From Rhodohalobacter mucosus (GTDB taxonomy: Bacteria > Bacteroidota > Rhodothermia > Balneolales > Balneolaceae): 64,000 nucleotides of DNA. The translations under genes were made by a program, and so were the position numbers. Under the pieces are notes generated by a model. The model was not told the DNA's origin. It ran no database searches and was given only the letters and a program-made list of their open reading frames with translations. Positions 45,429 through 53,480 of this stretch are shown one piece after another; positions within the stretch are counted from its first letter, which is position 1; every line of letters begins with the position of its first letter. The stretch lies in the NCBI RefSeq assembly GCF_003150675.1, contig NZ_QGGB01000007.1:310001-374000 (forward strand), given 5' to 3'.

Positions 45429-46973
45429 ATGTCGGAGAATCAGACCGATCTCGATTCACGTATCGATTTCGATAATTTATATCAAAAAAAGCTACCTGAA
45501 CTGAAGGAAATTGCGAAAGCAATGGGGATCAAAGGCGTTTCCACCCTTCGAAAACAACCGCTTATTGACAGGATAAAGAATGCGGCCGGAGGTGACCAAA
45601 AATCATCAACGGGAGCCGGTTCAGGTGAAGAAAGCGGCCCGATGTCCGTACAGGATGCTGTTTACGGAGCACAGTCTCATATTCAGACCTACGATGAACC
45701 CGGTAAATCCGGCGGCGACAGAAAACGCAGAAACAAGGGCGGACAGGATAACCGCCATCAGAACAAGAAGCCGAATAAAAATCATGTAAGCAATGTGCTT
45801 CCGGAATCGGACGCGCCCACGCTTCAGGAGCGTCTGAACGATATCATACCGGAACTGGGCAAGTTTCTGCTGAACGAAGGTACCCTTGAAATTCTGCCTG
45901 ACGGATACGGTTTTCTGCGATCGGTGAACTATAACTACAAAGCCAGCCCTGACGATATTTACGTATCACCCTCACAGATCAAGCGATTCCGCCTCAAGCA
46001 GGGCGATTGCGTTATCGGGATTATTCGTCCGCCCAAAGTGGGTGAGCGTTATTTTGCGCTGCTTCGTGTGGAAGGCGTGAACGGTAAAATTCCGCGCGAT
46101 ATGGACAACCGCGGTGATTTTGAGGATCTGCTGCCCGTCTATCCCGATATGCGGTACAAGCTGGAGAACAAACCCTCTGAATACACCACGCGATTGATCG
46201 ACCTTTTTGCACCTATCGGCAAGGGACAGCGCGGGATTATTGTGGCTCAACCCAAGACCGGAAAGACAACCATACTGCGGAACATTGCCAATGCGGTAAA
46301 TGTGAACCACCCGGATACCAAGATTATGATCCTGCTGATCGATGAGCGCCCCGAAGAGGTGACCGAGATGCAGCGCACGGTAAAGGATGCGGAAGTGGTA
46401 GCCTCCACATTTGACGAGAAACCCGAAAACCACATTGGACTGTCCGAAATCGTCTTTGAAAAAGCGAAACGCCTGGTAGAGAGCGGTCAGGATGTGCTGC
46501 TGCTGATGGACTCCATTACGCGCCTTGCGCGAGCCTACAACGTGGCGGGAAGCACATCCGGACGAACCATGACCGGCGGTGTGGATTCCGAAGCGCTCAA
46601 GGCCCCGCGTCAGCTTTTCAGTTCCGCACGGAACATTGAGAACGGAGGCAGCCTCACCATCATCGCCACCGCCCTGGTGGAAACCGGCTCGCGAATGGAT
46701 GACGTGATTTTTGAGGAGTTTAAGGGTACGGGTAACATGGAGCTGGTTCTGGACCGGCGTTTGGCAGAACGGCGCATCTTTCCCGCTATCGACATCTTCA
46801 AAAGCGGTACCCGCCGCGAAGAGCTGATCGTCTCCGATGAGGAGAGAGAAAAAGTTGTCCTGCTTCGCCGCTACCTGAACAACCACAACCCGTTTGAGGC
46901 GATGGAGTTCCTGCTCGACAAGATGAAAGGAACCAGGAACAATGACGAGTTTCTGATTTCGATGAATAAGTAA
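45429..46973 (+). CDS. rho: Transcription termination factor Rho
   Basis: A 514-residue hexameric RNA helicase, longer than the 419-residue E. coli protein because of a basic low-complexity insert at about 50-125 ([20 protein letters not shown]). The Rho_N domain is at the N-terminus ([20 protein letters not shown]). The RNA-binding cold-shock domain follows ([20 protein letters not shown]). The ATPase has Walker [29 protein letters not shown] and the R-loop [20 protein letters not shown]. The insert type is common in FCB-group Rho proteins. Confidence 0.96.
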   Translation: MSENQTDLDSRIDFDNLYQKKLPELKEIAKAMGIKGVSTLRKQPLIDRIKNAAGGDQKSSTGAGSGEESGPMSVQDAVYGAQSHIQTYDEPGKSGGDRKRRNKGGQDNRHQNKKPNKNHVSNVLPESDAPTLQERLNDIIPELGKFLLNEGTLEILPDGYGFLRSVNYNYKASPDDIYVSPSQIKRFRLKQGDCVIGIIRPPKVGERYFALLRVEGVNGKIPRDMDNRGDFEDLLPVYPDMRYKLENKPSEYTTRLIDLFAPIGKGQRGIIVAQPKTGKTTILRNIANAVNVNHPDTKIMILLIDERPEEVTEMQRTVKDAEVVASTFDEKPENHIGLSEIVFEKAKRLVESGQDVLLLMDSITRLARAYNVAGSTSGRTMTGGVDSEALKAPRQLFSSARNIENGGSLTIIATALVETGSRMDDVIFEEFKGTGNMELVLDRRLAERRIFPAIDIFKSGTRREELIVSDEEREKVVLLRRYLNNHNPFEAMEFLLDKMKGTRNNDEFLISMNK

Positions 46974-46977
46974 TTCA

Positions 46978-47027
46978 GGTACAGGGTACAGGGTACAGGG
47001 TACAGGGTACAGGGTACAGGGTACAGG
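46978..47027. repeat. Heptamer array (GGTACAG, 6 copies plus variant)
   Basis: Six perfect GGTACAG units and one GGTGCAG start four bases after the rho stop codon. Decayed hexamer-like strings (GACGTCAGACGTGAGACGAG, ACTACTCAATACTCAA) follow to about 47110. The position mirrors the 11-copy array behind the stop codon at 1929. Confidence 0.9.
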
Positions 47028-47199
47028 GTGCAGGCAGACGTCAGACGTGAGACGAGAAATTTGATAAATGATTGTCTTACTACTTGGATCTCACTACTCA
47101 ATACTCAATTTCGCCTTTTCACTTCGTGGGAATCGCCTTCGGCTCGGAGCTCTGTTGTTCGGTTGAATATTGCCTTCAGAATGGTTCATTGTTCAGAAT

Positions 47200-47278
47200 A
47201 GATCTGAGATCGTATATCGCCATTCTATCTTCTGAGATCACGCCCTGGCACTGTCCCGGAGGGACAACTGATCGGTAG
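47200..47278. repeat. Degenerate dispersed repeat, copy 1 (AGATCTGAGAxxxTATATCGCC)
   Basis: The segment runs AGATCTGAGA, TATATCGCC, CTGAGATCA, then a GTCCCGGAGGGAC hairpin and TGATCGGTAG. The same order of blocks recurs at 47751-47830 with drift. No gene is supported between 46974 and 48168; short open frames there have no recognisable start or family. Confidence 0.65.
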
Positions 47279-47750
47279 CCCCAATCGGGCGCAAAAGCCG
47301 CCTCCGGCACGGATTGTCGAAAAATCGGGAAGCAGAATCCGGAGGTAAATCAAAGTCATTTGGGAGAAGGTTCATGATGCATGGCGTATGGTTGTACGCT
47401 TCAGGTTACATTCTGCAATCTTCAGGCACCACAAAAACAAGCTGAAGGCTGAAAGCAGATTATTCCTCAAGTCCGCAAGACGGCATATGCGAGCAGGGAA
47501 TTTATTCCCCGGAAATGGGCAAAGGACAAAGAGTGCAGATTTCAGGGCGCGTGATACAAGCAGCAGTCTCCAAGCTTCAGCTAACCGTTTTAAAGTATAG
47601 TATGTTTACGTGGTAAATAGCACTTCTTCAGTTCTTCTGTTCATCCGTTCTTCCGGTCGCCTGTTTCTTTCACTTCTTCGGTTCCTCTGTTTGTCTGTTC
47701 CTCTGATTGTCGGTTGATCAGTTGTGCGGTTGCTCTCACTTTATCGGTAA

Positions 47751-47830
47751 AGATCTGAGAACATATATCGCCAATCTCCAATCTGAGATCATGCTTTTTC
47801 TGTCCCTGGGGGACTGCATGCAGATAATTT
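47751..47830. repeat. Degenerate dispersed repeat, copy 2
   Basis: This repeats the 47200 element: AGATCTGAGA, ATATATCGCCAATCT, CTGAGATCA, then GTCCCTGGGGGAC in the hairpin position. Just upstream (47630-47740) is a pyrimidine-rich stretch of imperfect GTTCTTC/GTTCCTCT repeats like that at 14279. Confidence 0.6.
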
Positions 47831-48086
47831 ATTCCTCTCCATTCGATTTTTTGCATTCCCATTTTTTTCCTTTGGGTCTCATGTTAATTGAGTTATTGGG
47901 TTTAGCTCCAATCAAGCCAAAAAGAAAAGAGTCCCATACACAGTTTCATCTTTTCAAAAACTGATAGGACAACCAAGCGCCCTGCTGATTACAGTCTTGC
48001 ACGAATAATTCTGAATAACTGCACTCATAATAATATCAAATGGAGAACAAGTGGTACACACAAAAAGGAGAGGTTCATTGAGAGGG

Positions 48087-48130
48087 AAGATGCAGAGTCA
48101 TGCATACTGAGGTATGCAGCTCTGCATCTT
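48087..48130. other. 44-base near-perfect hairpin upstream of the dnaB-like gene
   Basis: Outer arms AAGATGCAGAG (48087-48097) and CTCTGCATCTT (48120-48130) are perfectly complementary. Inside, TGCATAC and GTATGCA pair around a TGAG loop, giving an 18-bp stem with a small TCA/G interruption. It is followed by AATTTT, weak for a terminator, and lies 38 bases before the DnaB start. It could be a terminator, a structured leader, or a replication or recombination element of the island. Confidence 0.7.
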
Positions 48131-48168
48131 AATTTTCAGGAACTCTAACAAAGTAATAACTAACTGGA

Positions 48169-49530
48169 ATGACAAAAAAGCCGCATAAATATTCAGCACC
48201 AGCAGAGGCTTCGGATGTAGAAGAAATTATTTTGGCAACCATGCTGATGGACAATGGAATCATTCCGGAAGTTTCTGAACTACTGCAGGAAGAAGATTTT
48301 TATACTGAAAGACACCGGATTTATTTTAAGCAAATCGTCCATCTGCATGACTCCGGACGAGTTGTTGACCTTTTAACCCTTGAAAGCAGGTTAAAGCAAA
48401 TCAATCAGTTTAAAGGGGAAGAAGATTCAGCACGTCTTTCAGATATCTTGATAAGCGCAGGTTCCTCTTCCAACATCAAATATTATTGCCAGATTGTTAA
48501 GGAGAAATCAATTCTTAGAGATCTTTTTAGGTTCGGAACGGAGATATCTGCTCTTTCTGTGAATCCCGCAACTGATGCTTTTGATTTGATTGATCAAACA
48601 GAAAAGAAAGCGTTTGAACTCTCATCTCAAACCTATTCAAGAAAATCGTCAGAAGTTTCTTCAGAATTGGTGAGTGTAATTAAAAAGATCGACGAACTTA
48701 GAAGAAACCCAACGGATATTACGGGGGTTGTATCGAGTCTTGATACTGATAAGCTAACTGGTGGTTGGCAGCCGGGAGAGCTCATTATCATCGCTGCACG
48801 GCCTTCTATGGGGAAAACTGCTTTTATGCTGACATGCGCCAGAAATGCACTGGCAAGAAATGAAAGCAACATAAATGGGGTCGCAATTTTTAGTCTTGAG
48901 ATGAGTAACGAAGCGTTAACCAAGAGACTGTTAACGATGGAAGCCAGGGTTAACGCCCTAGATGCTACCAGAGGAAGGTTGGATGACATTCAAATGAAAT
49001 CTCTCTACCGTGCAGCCGAAAATCTGTCGAGCTTAAAAATCATTTTAGATGACACACCCTCCATCAGTATCAGTGAGCTCCGGTCAAAATGCAGACGGAT
49101 AAAATCCGAACATGATGTTGGTTTGATCGTGGTGGATTACTTACAGTTGATGCAGGCGGGATCTGACGAAGTCTATAACAGGGAACAGGAAATTGCTGCC
49201 ATAAGCAGGGGGTTAAAGTCTATAGCTAAAGAGCTGAATATTCCGGTCATTGTGCTTTCTCAGCTTAGCAGGGCAGTTGAGCAAAGGGGTGGTGATAAAA
49301 GGCCTCAACTAAGTGATTTACGGGAATCCGGTTCTATAGAGCAGGATGCTGACCTGGTAATCTTTTTGTACAGACCGGAATACTACGGCATTACTACGAC
49401 AAGTGAGGGGAGGCCAACGGAAGGACTGGCTGAAGCTATCATTGCAAAGCAACGAAATGGACCTACGGGTACCGTTACCGTGCGTTTTATTAAGGAGTAT
49501 GCGAGGTTTGAAAATTTGATAAATGAATAG
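48169..49530 (+). CDS. dnaB: Replicative DNA helicase, DnaB-type (probably accessory)
   Basis: A 453-residue RecA-fold helicase. The N-terminal DnaB domain is at 12-115 (EASDVEEIILATMLMDNGII). Walker A is AARPSMGKTAFMLTCAR, Walker B is LIVVDYLQLMQ, and the C-terminal motif has VIVLSQLSRAVEQRGGDKRP and SGSIEQDADLVIFLYRPEYY. All catalytic parts are present. It is shorter than chromosomal DnaB of related bacteria as I recall them, is AT-richer than rho, and opens the accessory stretch, so I suspect a second copy carried by the island. Confidence 0.85.
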   Translation: MTKKPHKYSAPAEASDVEEIILATMLMDNGIIPEVSELLQEEDFYTERHRIYFKQIVHLHDSGRVVDLLTLESRLKQINQFKGEEDSARLSDILISAGSSSNIKYYCQIVKEKSILRDLFRFGTEISALSVNPATDAFDLIDQTEKKAFELSSQTYSRKSSEVSSELVSVIKKIDELRRNPTDITGVVSSLDTDKLTGGWQPGELIIIAARPSMGKTAFMLTCARNALARNESNINGVAIFSLEMSNEALTKRLLTMEARVNALDATRGRLDDIQMKSLYRAAENLSSLKIILDDTPSISISELRSKCRRIKSEHDVGLIVVDYLQLMQAGSDEVYNREQEIAAISRGLKSIAKELNIPVIVLSQLSRAVEQRGGDKRPQLSDLRESGSIEQDADLVIFLYRPEYYGITTTSEGRPTEGLAEAIIAKQRNGPTGTVTVRFIKEYARFENLINE

Positions 49531-49615
49531 TCCTTGGAACTTAATTAGTCTTTAAAGCTCTATATCATATAAAAGACATGTCTTAGTTGGGTGCTATATA
49601 TGTTATTATTCTTGA

Positions 49616-50611
49616 TCAGTTGAAAAATACTTCTAAAATTGTCCTCACAAGTATGGGAAGGGCAGAAAAGAATATAACCGATAAAGTTGCAACGATGGAT
49701 TTAAATTTGAAAGGCCATACGTTTAGATTTTCGATTTTCTCTCTAAGTTCCAGCAGGCTTTTCATTCGTTCCAGCTCAATTGTGTCCCCGGAATTCAAAT
49801 CACTGTAAGAATTCGGAAGAAGATCATGGATGTGATCGTCAAGGTCATTGAGCATCTTAATTTTTTCTTCCTTCAATTTTTGAACAACGGGAGCGGGTGT
49901 GATGAATAATATGCTCAGGAGGATCATACCGGAAAAGATACCGTATGAGATCACGATACTGTTTATTGGGATCAATGAAAACAGGACACTGGTGAGGCTT
50001 AGAGCTATGTAAACACTTGCAAGTACAGCCATTTTGCGTGTCATACTCAACAAAAAGTCGGTTTTACCCGAATTGGCCTGCCATAAATCGATATTGATAA
50101 GTGGTGCAATTTTATAAGTTTGTTCTATATACTTCACCAGGCTGTATACTGCGGCGCCTGTCACAAAGTTTACAGCAAACAGGAATACTGCAAGGGTTAA
50201 TTTTAAAGAAAAATGTTCGGGCCAGATATCAAATAAAAATGGAGTCAGTGAGACTGCGGTACCATAAAGCAAACCGGCAATCATCATGCCAGGGAAATGT
50301 AATATTTTTGCGCAGTACTCTTGATACCTTCCAAAAATTTCTTTTTCCGCTTCAAGATCCATCGAACTTGAAAAAAAATTCAGTCCGCGATTAGTAACGT
50401 GTTTTGCCATGGATGAAAGTCCAAAAACAAGAATGACAGTTGAGCCAAACAAAAGCCCCACGAATATGGAATCAACAATGTTTTGGGTAACGAACCACTG
50501 CAATATGAGGTAAATAAGCCCTGTAAGAATTGTTGGGGCTATAAAGGAAACTTTTGCCTTCGGGTTCGTAAAAACTGCCCGATATTTATTCTCCGTGTCC
50601 ATGTTATTCAA
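49616..50611 (-). CDS. Hypothetical seven-TM membrane protein
   Basis: A 331-residue protein with about seven hydrophobic segments, such as PTILTGLIYLILQWFV, IFVGLLFGSTVILVFGL and LSVIFFSALPILVRTILEVF. Between TM6 and TM7 is a charged cytosolic helix region (LKEEKIKMLNDLDDHIHDLL), possibly a coiled coil. No family is recognised. Its start overlaps the end of the hydrolase gene by eight bases, so the two form one operon. Confidence 0.65.
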   Translation of the reverse strand: MNNMDTENKYRAVFTNPKAKVSFIAPTILTGLIYLILQWFVTQNIVDSIFVGLLFGSTVILVFGLSSMAKHVTNRGLNFFSSSMDLEAEKEIFGRYQEYCAKILHFPGMMIAGLLYGTAVSLTPFLFDIWPEHFSLKLTLAVFLFAVNFVTGAAVYSLVKYIEQTYKIAPLINIDLWQANSGKTDFLLSMTRKMAVLASVYIALSLTSVLFSLIPINSIVISYGIFSGMILLSILFITPAPVVQKLKEEKIKMLNDLDDHIHDLLPNSYSDLNSGDTIELERMKSLLELREKIENLNVWPFKFKSIVATLSVIFFSALPILVRTILEVFFN

Positions 50612-51416
50612 GATGGTTGCTTATGCATTCAATCAACTTTAACGGGTTCTCCAGCATCACACTATGACCTGAATCCGGTATTTCTATGATTGGGGCGTCG
50701 TTTAAATGAGCAGACAATTTCTCCAATGTTTTTGGTTTAGCCAAACGGTCATATTGACCTCTCAAGAGTGTAATTTTAGAAGTAGGGTAGTTGATTTCTG
50801 GACTGTAAGGCTCTAGCATGATAGCCAATAGGTTATGGGCGGATTGTGGGTCGACATTCTTTATGGAGTATATCAATGGGTTTGCATCGATTGAGCGATT
50901 CCAGAGTGTTATAACATTTAGATCCTTTACAAAGATCTTTAACACCCGATCCGGTAGGCCACGCAAAGCCCTTAGAATCCAGTTAAGTTGAATGAATTTT
51001 GATAATGCAGGAATGTAATTAGGCAGACCATCTGATGGACAACCCAACAAGAATAGGTGCCGAAACTTAAATTTATGATTTGATAGTATGTGAAGACAAA
51101 GAATGGCACTCAGCGAATCAGCGACAATGACCGGTTTTTGAGTGTGATTGGTTACTTCGTTTATAAAGTGATAAATATACTCAGCATAAGATGTCATGGT
51201 AACATTTTGAGGCTGAATAGGGGATGATTTCCCAAAACCCGGAAGGTCAACCTCAAATGTTGTAAATGCAGATGAAAAATGTTCTGCAATATCTTTCCAA
51301 ACCCGTCCGGAGTGGAGCCAGCCGTGAAGAAAAATCATTGGCGGACCCTGTCCTTTCTCTAAATAGTGAATGGATATGTTTCCAATTTGCTTGGATTTAG
51401 ATAATCTGTCTCTCAA
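50604..51416 (-). CDS. Alpha/beta hydrolase
   Basis: A 270-residue hydrolase. The oxyanion region is MIFLHGWLHSGRVWKDIAEH, the acid lies in LLRGQYDRLAKP and the His in IPDSGHSVMLENP. The nucleophile elbow is VIVADSLSAILCLH, where the usual G-x-S-x-G has become A-D-S-L-S, although the Ser is kept. The change around the elbow may alter activity. It is cotranscribed with the seven-TM protein. Confidence 0.78.
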   Translation of the reverse strand: MRDRLSKSKQIGNISIHYLEKGQGPPMIFLHGWLHSGRVWKDIAEHFSSAFTTFEVDLPGFGKSSPIQPQNVTMTSYAEYIYHFINEVTNHTQKPVIVADSLSAILCLHILSNHKFKFRHLFLLGCPSDGLPNYIPALSKFIQLNWILRALRGLPDRVLKIFVKDLNVITLWNRSIDANPLIYSIKNVDPQSAHNLLAIMLEPYSPEINYPTSKITLLRGQYDRLAKPKTLEKLSAHLNDAPIIEIPDSGHSVMLENPLKLIECISNHLE

Positions 51417-51546
51417 TAGCGAATGATATGAATGCAGGCAACTATTAGTCTAAGATCAAGTATCAGAAAATGAACTATTCACAATTAAAAGGCAAAAGCA
51501 GATCCTGTTAACAAGAAATCGATTCTTGATTCTATGTAATTAAGCT

Positions 51547-52086
51547 ATGACTGAATTGAAAAAACCAAAAATAACTTTTTGTGACAATAATCCGGATGTT
51601 GTGAACTCGTTAAGGGAGGCTTTTTCTGCAGAGTCTAATGTGTATTTTGTCGAAGGAAATATTCTGGACTATGCCCGTGATACAATCTTTTCGCCTGCAA
51701 ACAGCTTAGGTTTTATGGATGGCGGAGTAGATCATGATTATGTTCGATTTTTTGGGATTAAAATACAAAACAGCGTGAAAGAGGTATTCGCTGCCCGGCC
51801 AGAAGGATTTGTGCCCGTTGGGGCAGCCGAATTGGTACTCACAGGGCATGAAACGATTCCGAGACTTATTTTGGCACCCACGATGTTTGAACCTATGGTT
51901 ATACCGTCATATAACATTTTTCGTTCATTCCGTGCAGCTCTGAAAAAATACCGGAAACTAGGTTTAGAAGGGGAGATTTTTACACCCGGATTCGGGACCG
52001 GAATTGGCCACGTCTCAGCAGAGGATGCAGCAAAAATGATGCTTATGGCTTATCAGTCAGTATTTCAACACAATGAAGCTGAGTAA
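51547..52086 (+). CDS. Macro-domain protein (ADP-ribose binding)
   Basis: A 179-residue macro domain, nearly the whole protein. Key parts are VEGNILDY, then FSPANSLGFMDGGVDHDYVR (the ligand-binding Asn and glycine-rich loop), LILAPTMFEP and FTPGFGTGIGHVSAEDAAKM. Macro domains bind or remove ADP-ribose and occur in conflict systems and toxin-antidote pairs. No ADP-ribosyltransferase is adjacent. It lies alone, about 0.36 kb before the AAA ATPase gene. Confidence 0.85.
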   Translation: MTELKKPKITFCDNNPDVVNSLREAFSAESNVYFVEGNILDYARDTIFSPANSLGFMDGGVDHDYVRFFGIKIQNSVKEVFAARPEGFVPVGAAELVLTGHETIPRLILAPTMFEPMVIPSYNIFRSFRAALKKYRKLGLEGEIFTPGFGTGIGHVSAEDAAKMMLMAYQSVFQHNEAE

Positions 52087-52441
52087 AATATGGGTATGCT
52101 CATTTTCCAATCATGATTAATGTTGCATGGCATAGTAATTAATTCTTTATCGAGCGATGTTGGAAATTATTACATCCATATTTTCTCCATTTCAAAATAT
52201 CGCTTCTATCATTTGCGATTTTATAATCACATTTGAACTTTCAGGCATTGGTTATAAAAATTAAAAGACCCTTTGATAGGAGTATATATCTCCAATTGCA
52301 CCAATCTTCGATTTATTTACCGTTGCCCAGAGTCCAACCTTACTATAGAATGAATGGCGGGAAAATTACACACTGTAAGTGATACGCTATGGTATCTTAG
52401 TTCACTCATGAGAGTAAGACATATAGACAAACTAAAAACAA
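52087..52441. other. AT-rich intergenic region, no feature recognised
   Basis: 355 AT-rich bases between the macro-domain and ATPase genes. No gene, tandem repeat or strong palindrome was found. It probably holds the promoter of the ATPase gene, but no reliable promoter element can be named. Confidence 0.4.
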
Positions 52442-53461
52442 ATGAAGGGTCAAACTAGCATGGAAGAATCAAAAAGGAATTTTGTAAAAGACGGTGATAA
52501 ATATATATACGTTGGGGAGATTGAAACCACAAATCTTCCGCCTGGCATTTACGTGCCATTTGTTTCTGACAACGGATTTACACTTGAAGACACTTACCTA
52601 GGGGAAAGGGACAGAAGCTTGTACCGACATGAAGAGAATACAAAGAACGCAAAATTCATAGGTTATCATTTGAGAAATTCGGATAAATTCAAAATCAATA
52701 AAGCTGTAAACATTCAAATACCTAATAAGCAGATTCTTCCTTTAGAAAATTATAGTCCAAATTTTAAGGCAATTTCAGAGAGGATTGAAGTTTTTCTCAA
52801 AAAAATCAATTCAGATAAGACCAATAACCAGTTCAAAGAAGATAAATATCTGATTGCAGGTGAACCTGGAACAGGCAAATCTGAGTTCGTGAAGAGAGAA
52901 TGTAAAAAAATGGTCTTGCTATATGATGCTAGAGTCATTCTGATCCACAATCAAGATGACCTAAGGGCAATGTATAGCGCACATGGTTTCTCTACCATAG
53001 AAAAGAGTTTTAAAGATGAACTTATTGTTTATGTGTTTGAAGAATTTGATTCATTAATTGAAAGTTTTGGTGAAAATATATTCAAGGAATTACTGGATTC
53101 GAAGGTTCGTAATAGAAAGCAAATAACATTTATGATCACGAATTATCCGGACAAGTTACCTGTAGCTATTACTAGAAAAGGCCGGATTGATTACATTGAA
53201 ATGATTGGGCCTAAAAGCTTTTCTATAAACTTTATTTATGACTTATATGAAACGTTGATTGGCGAACAACTACCTAAAAAACATAGAAATAGTGATTGGC
53301 TTGAAGAAGTAAAAAACAGGTTGACACCGGCTGAGATCGTCAATCTAATCAAAGAATCATACTTCTATAACGAAGATATTGACGAGACCTGGAGAAGAAG
53401 AAAAGTGAAAACTGAAGAAGAAGAAATCATTTTAAAACGAAATGGTGTAACAGGCTTTTAA
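52442..53461 (+). CDS. AAA-family ATPase
   Basis: A 339-residue protein. A non-catalytic N-terminal domain (about 1-110) precedes an AAA core: Walker A YLIAGEPGTGKSEFVKREC, Walker B VYVFEEFDSLIES, sensor 1 Asn in ITFMITNYPDKLP, and an Arg finger in TRKGRIDYIEM. Such single-core AAA proteins remodel protein substrates. A second start at 52460 (MEESKRN) is possible. The gene converges on CHAT gene A with 19 bases between the ends, so it is close by but on the other strand. Confidence 0.82.
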   Translation: MKGQTSMEESKRNFVKDGDKYIYVGEIETTNLPPGIYVPFVSDNGFTLEDTYLGERDRSLYRHEENTKNAKFIGYHLRNSDKFKINKAVNIQIPNKQILPLENYSPNFKAISERIEVFLKKINSDKTNNQFKEDKYLIAGEPGTGKSEFVKRECKKMVLLYDARVILIHNQDDLRAMYSAHGFSTIEKSFKDELIVYVFEEFDSLIESFGENIFKELLDSKVRNRKQITFMITNYPDKLPVAITRKGRIDYIEMIGPKSFSINFIYDLYETLIGEQLPKKHRNSDWLEEVKNRLTPAEIVNLIKESYFYNEDIDETWRRRKVKTEEEEIILKRNGVTGF

Positions 53462-53480
53462 TGAATCACGAAACCATTTT

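Noticed and set aside
45972-46886. Minus-strand open frame of 304 codons opposite rho
   Set aside because: Rho is unambiguous on the plus strand; this frame has no recognisable motif.
47388-47964. Short open frames in the repeat zone after rho
   Set aside because: They overlap repeats, have no start context and no family; the stretch is better explained as non-coding.
48087-48130. Hairpin as a simple rho-independent terminator
   Set aside because: No plus-strand gene ends within 1.1 kb upstream and the following AATTTT is a weak T-tract, so terminator was not used as the call.
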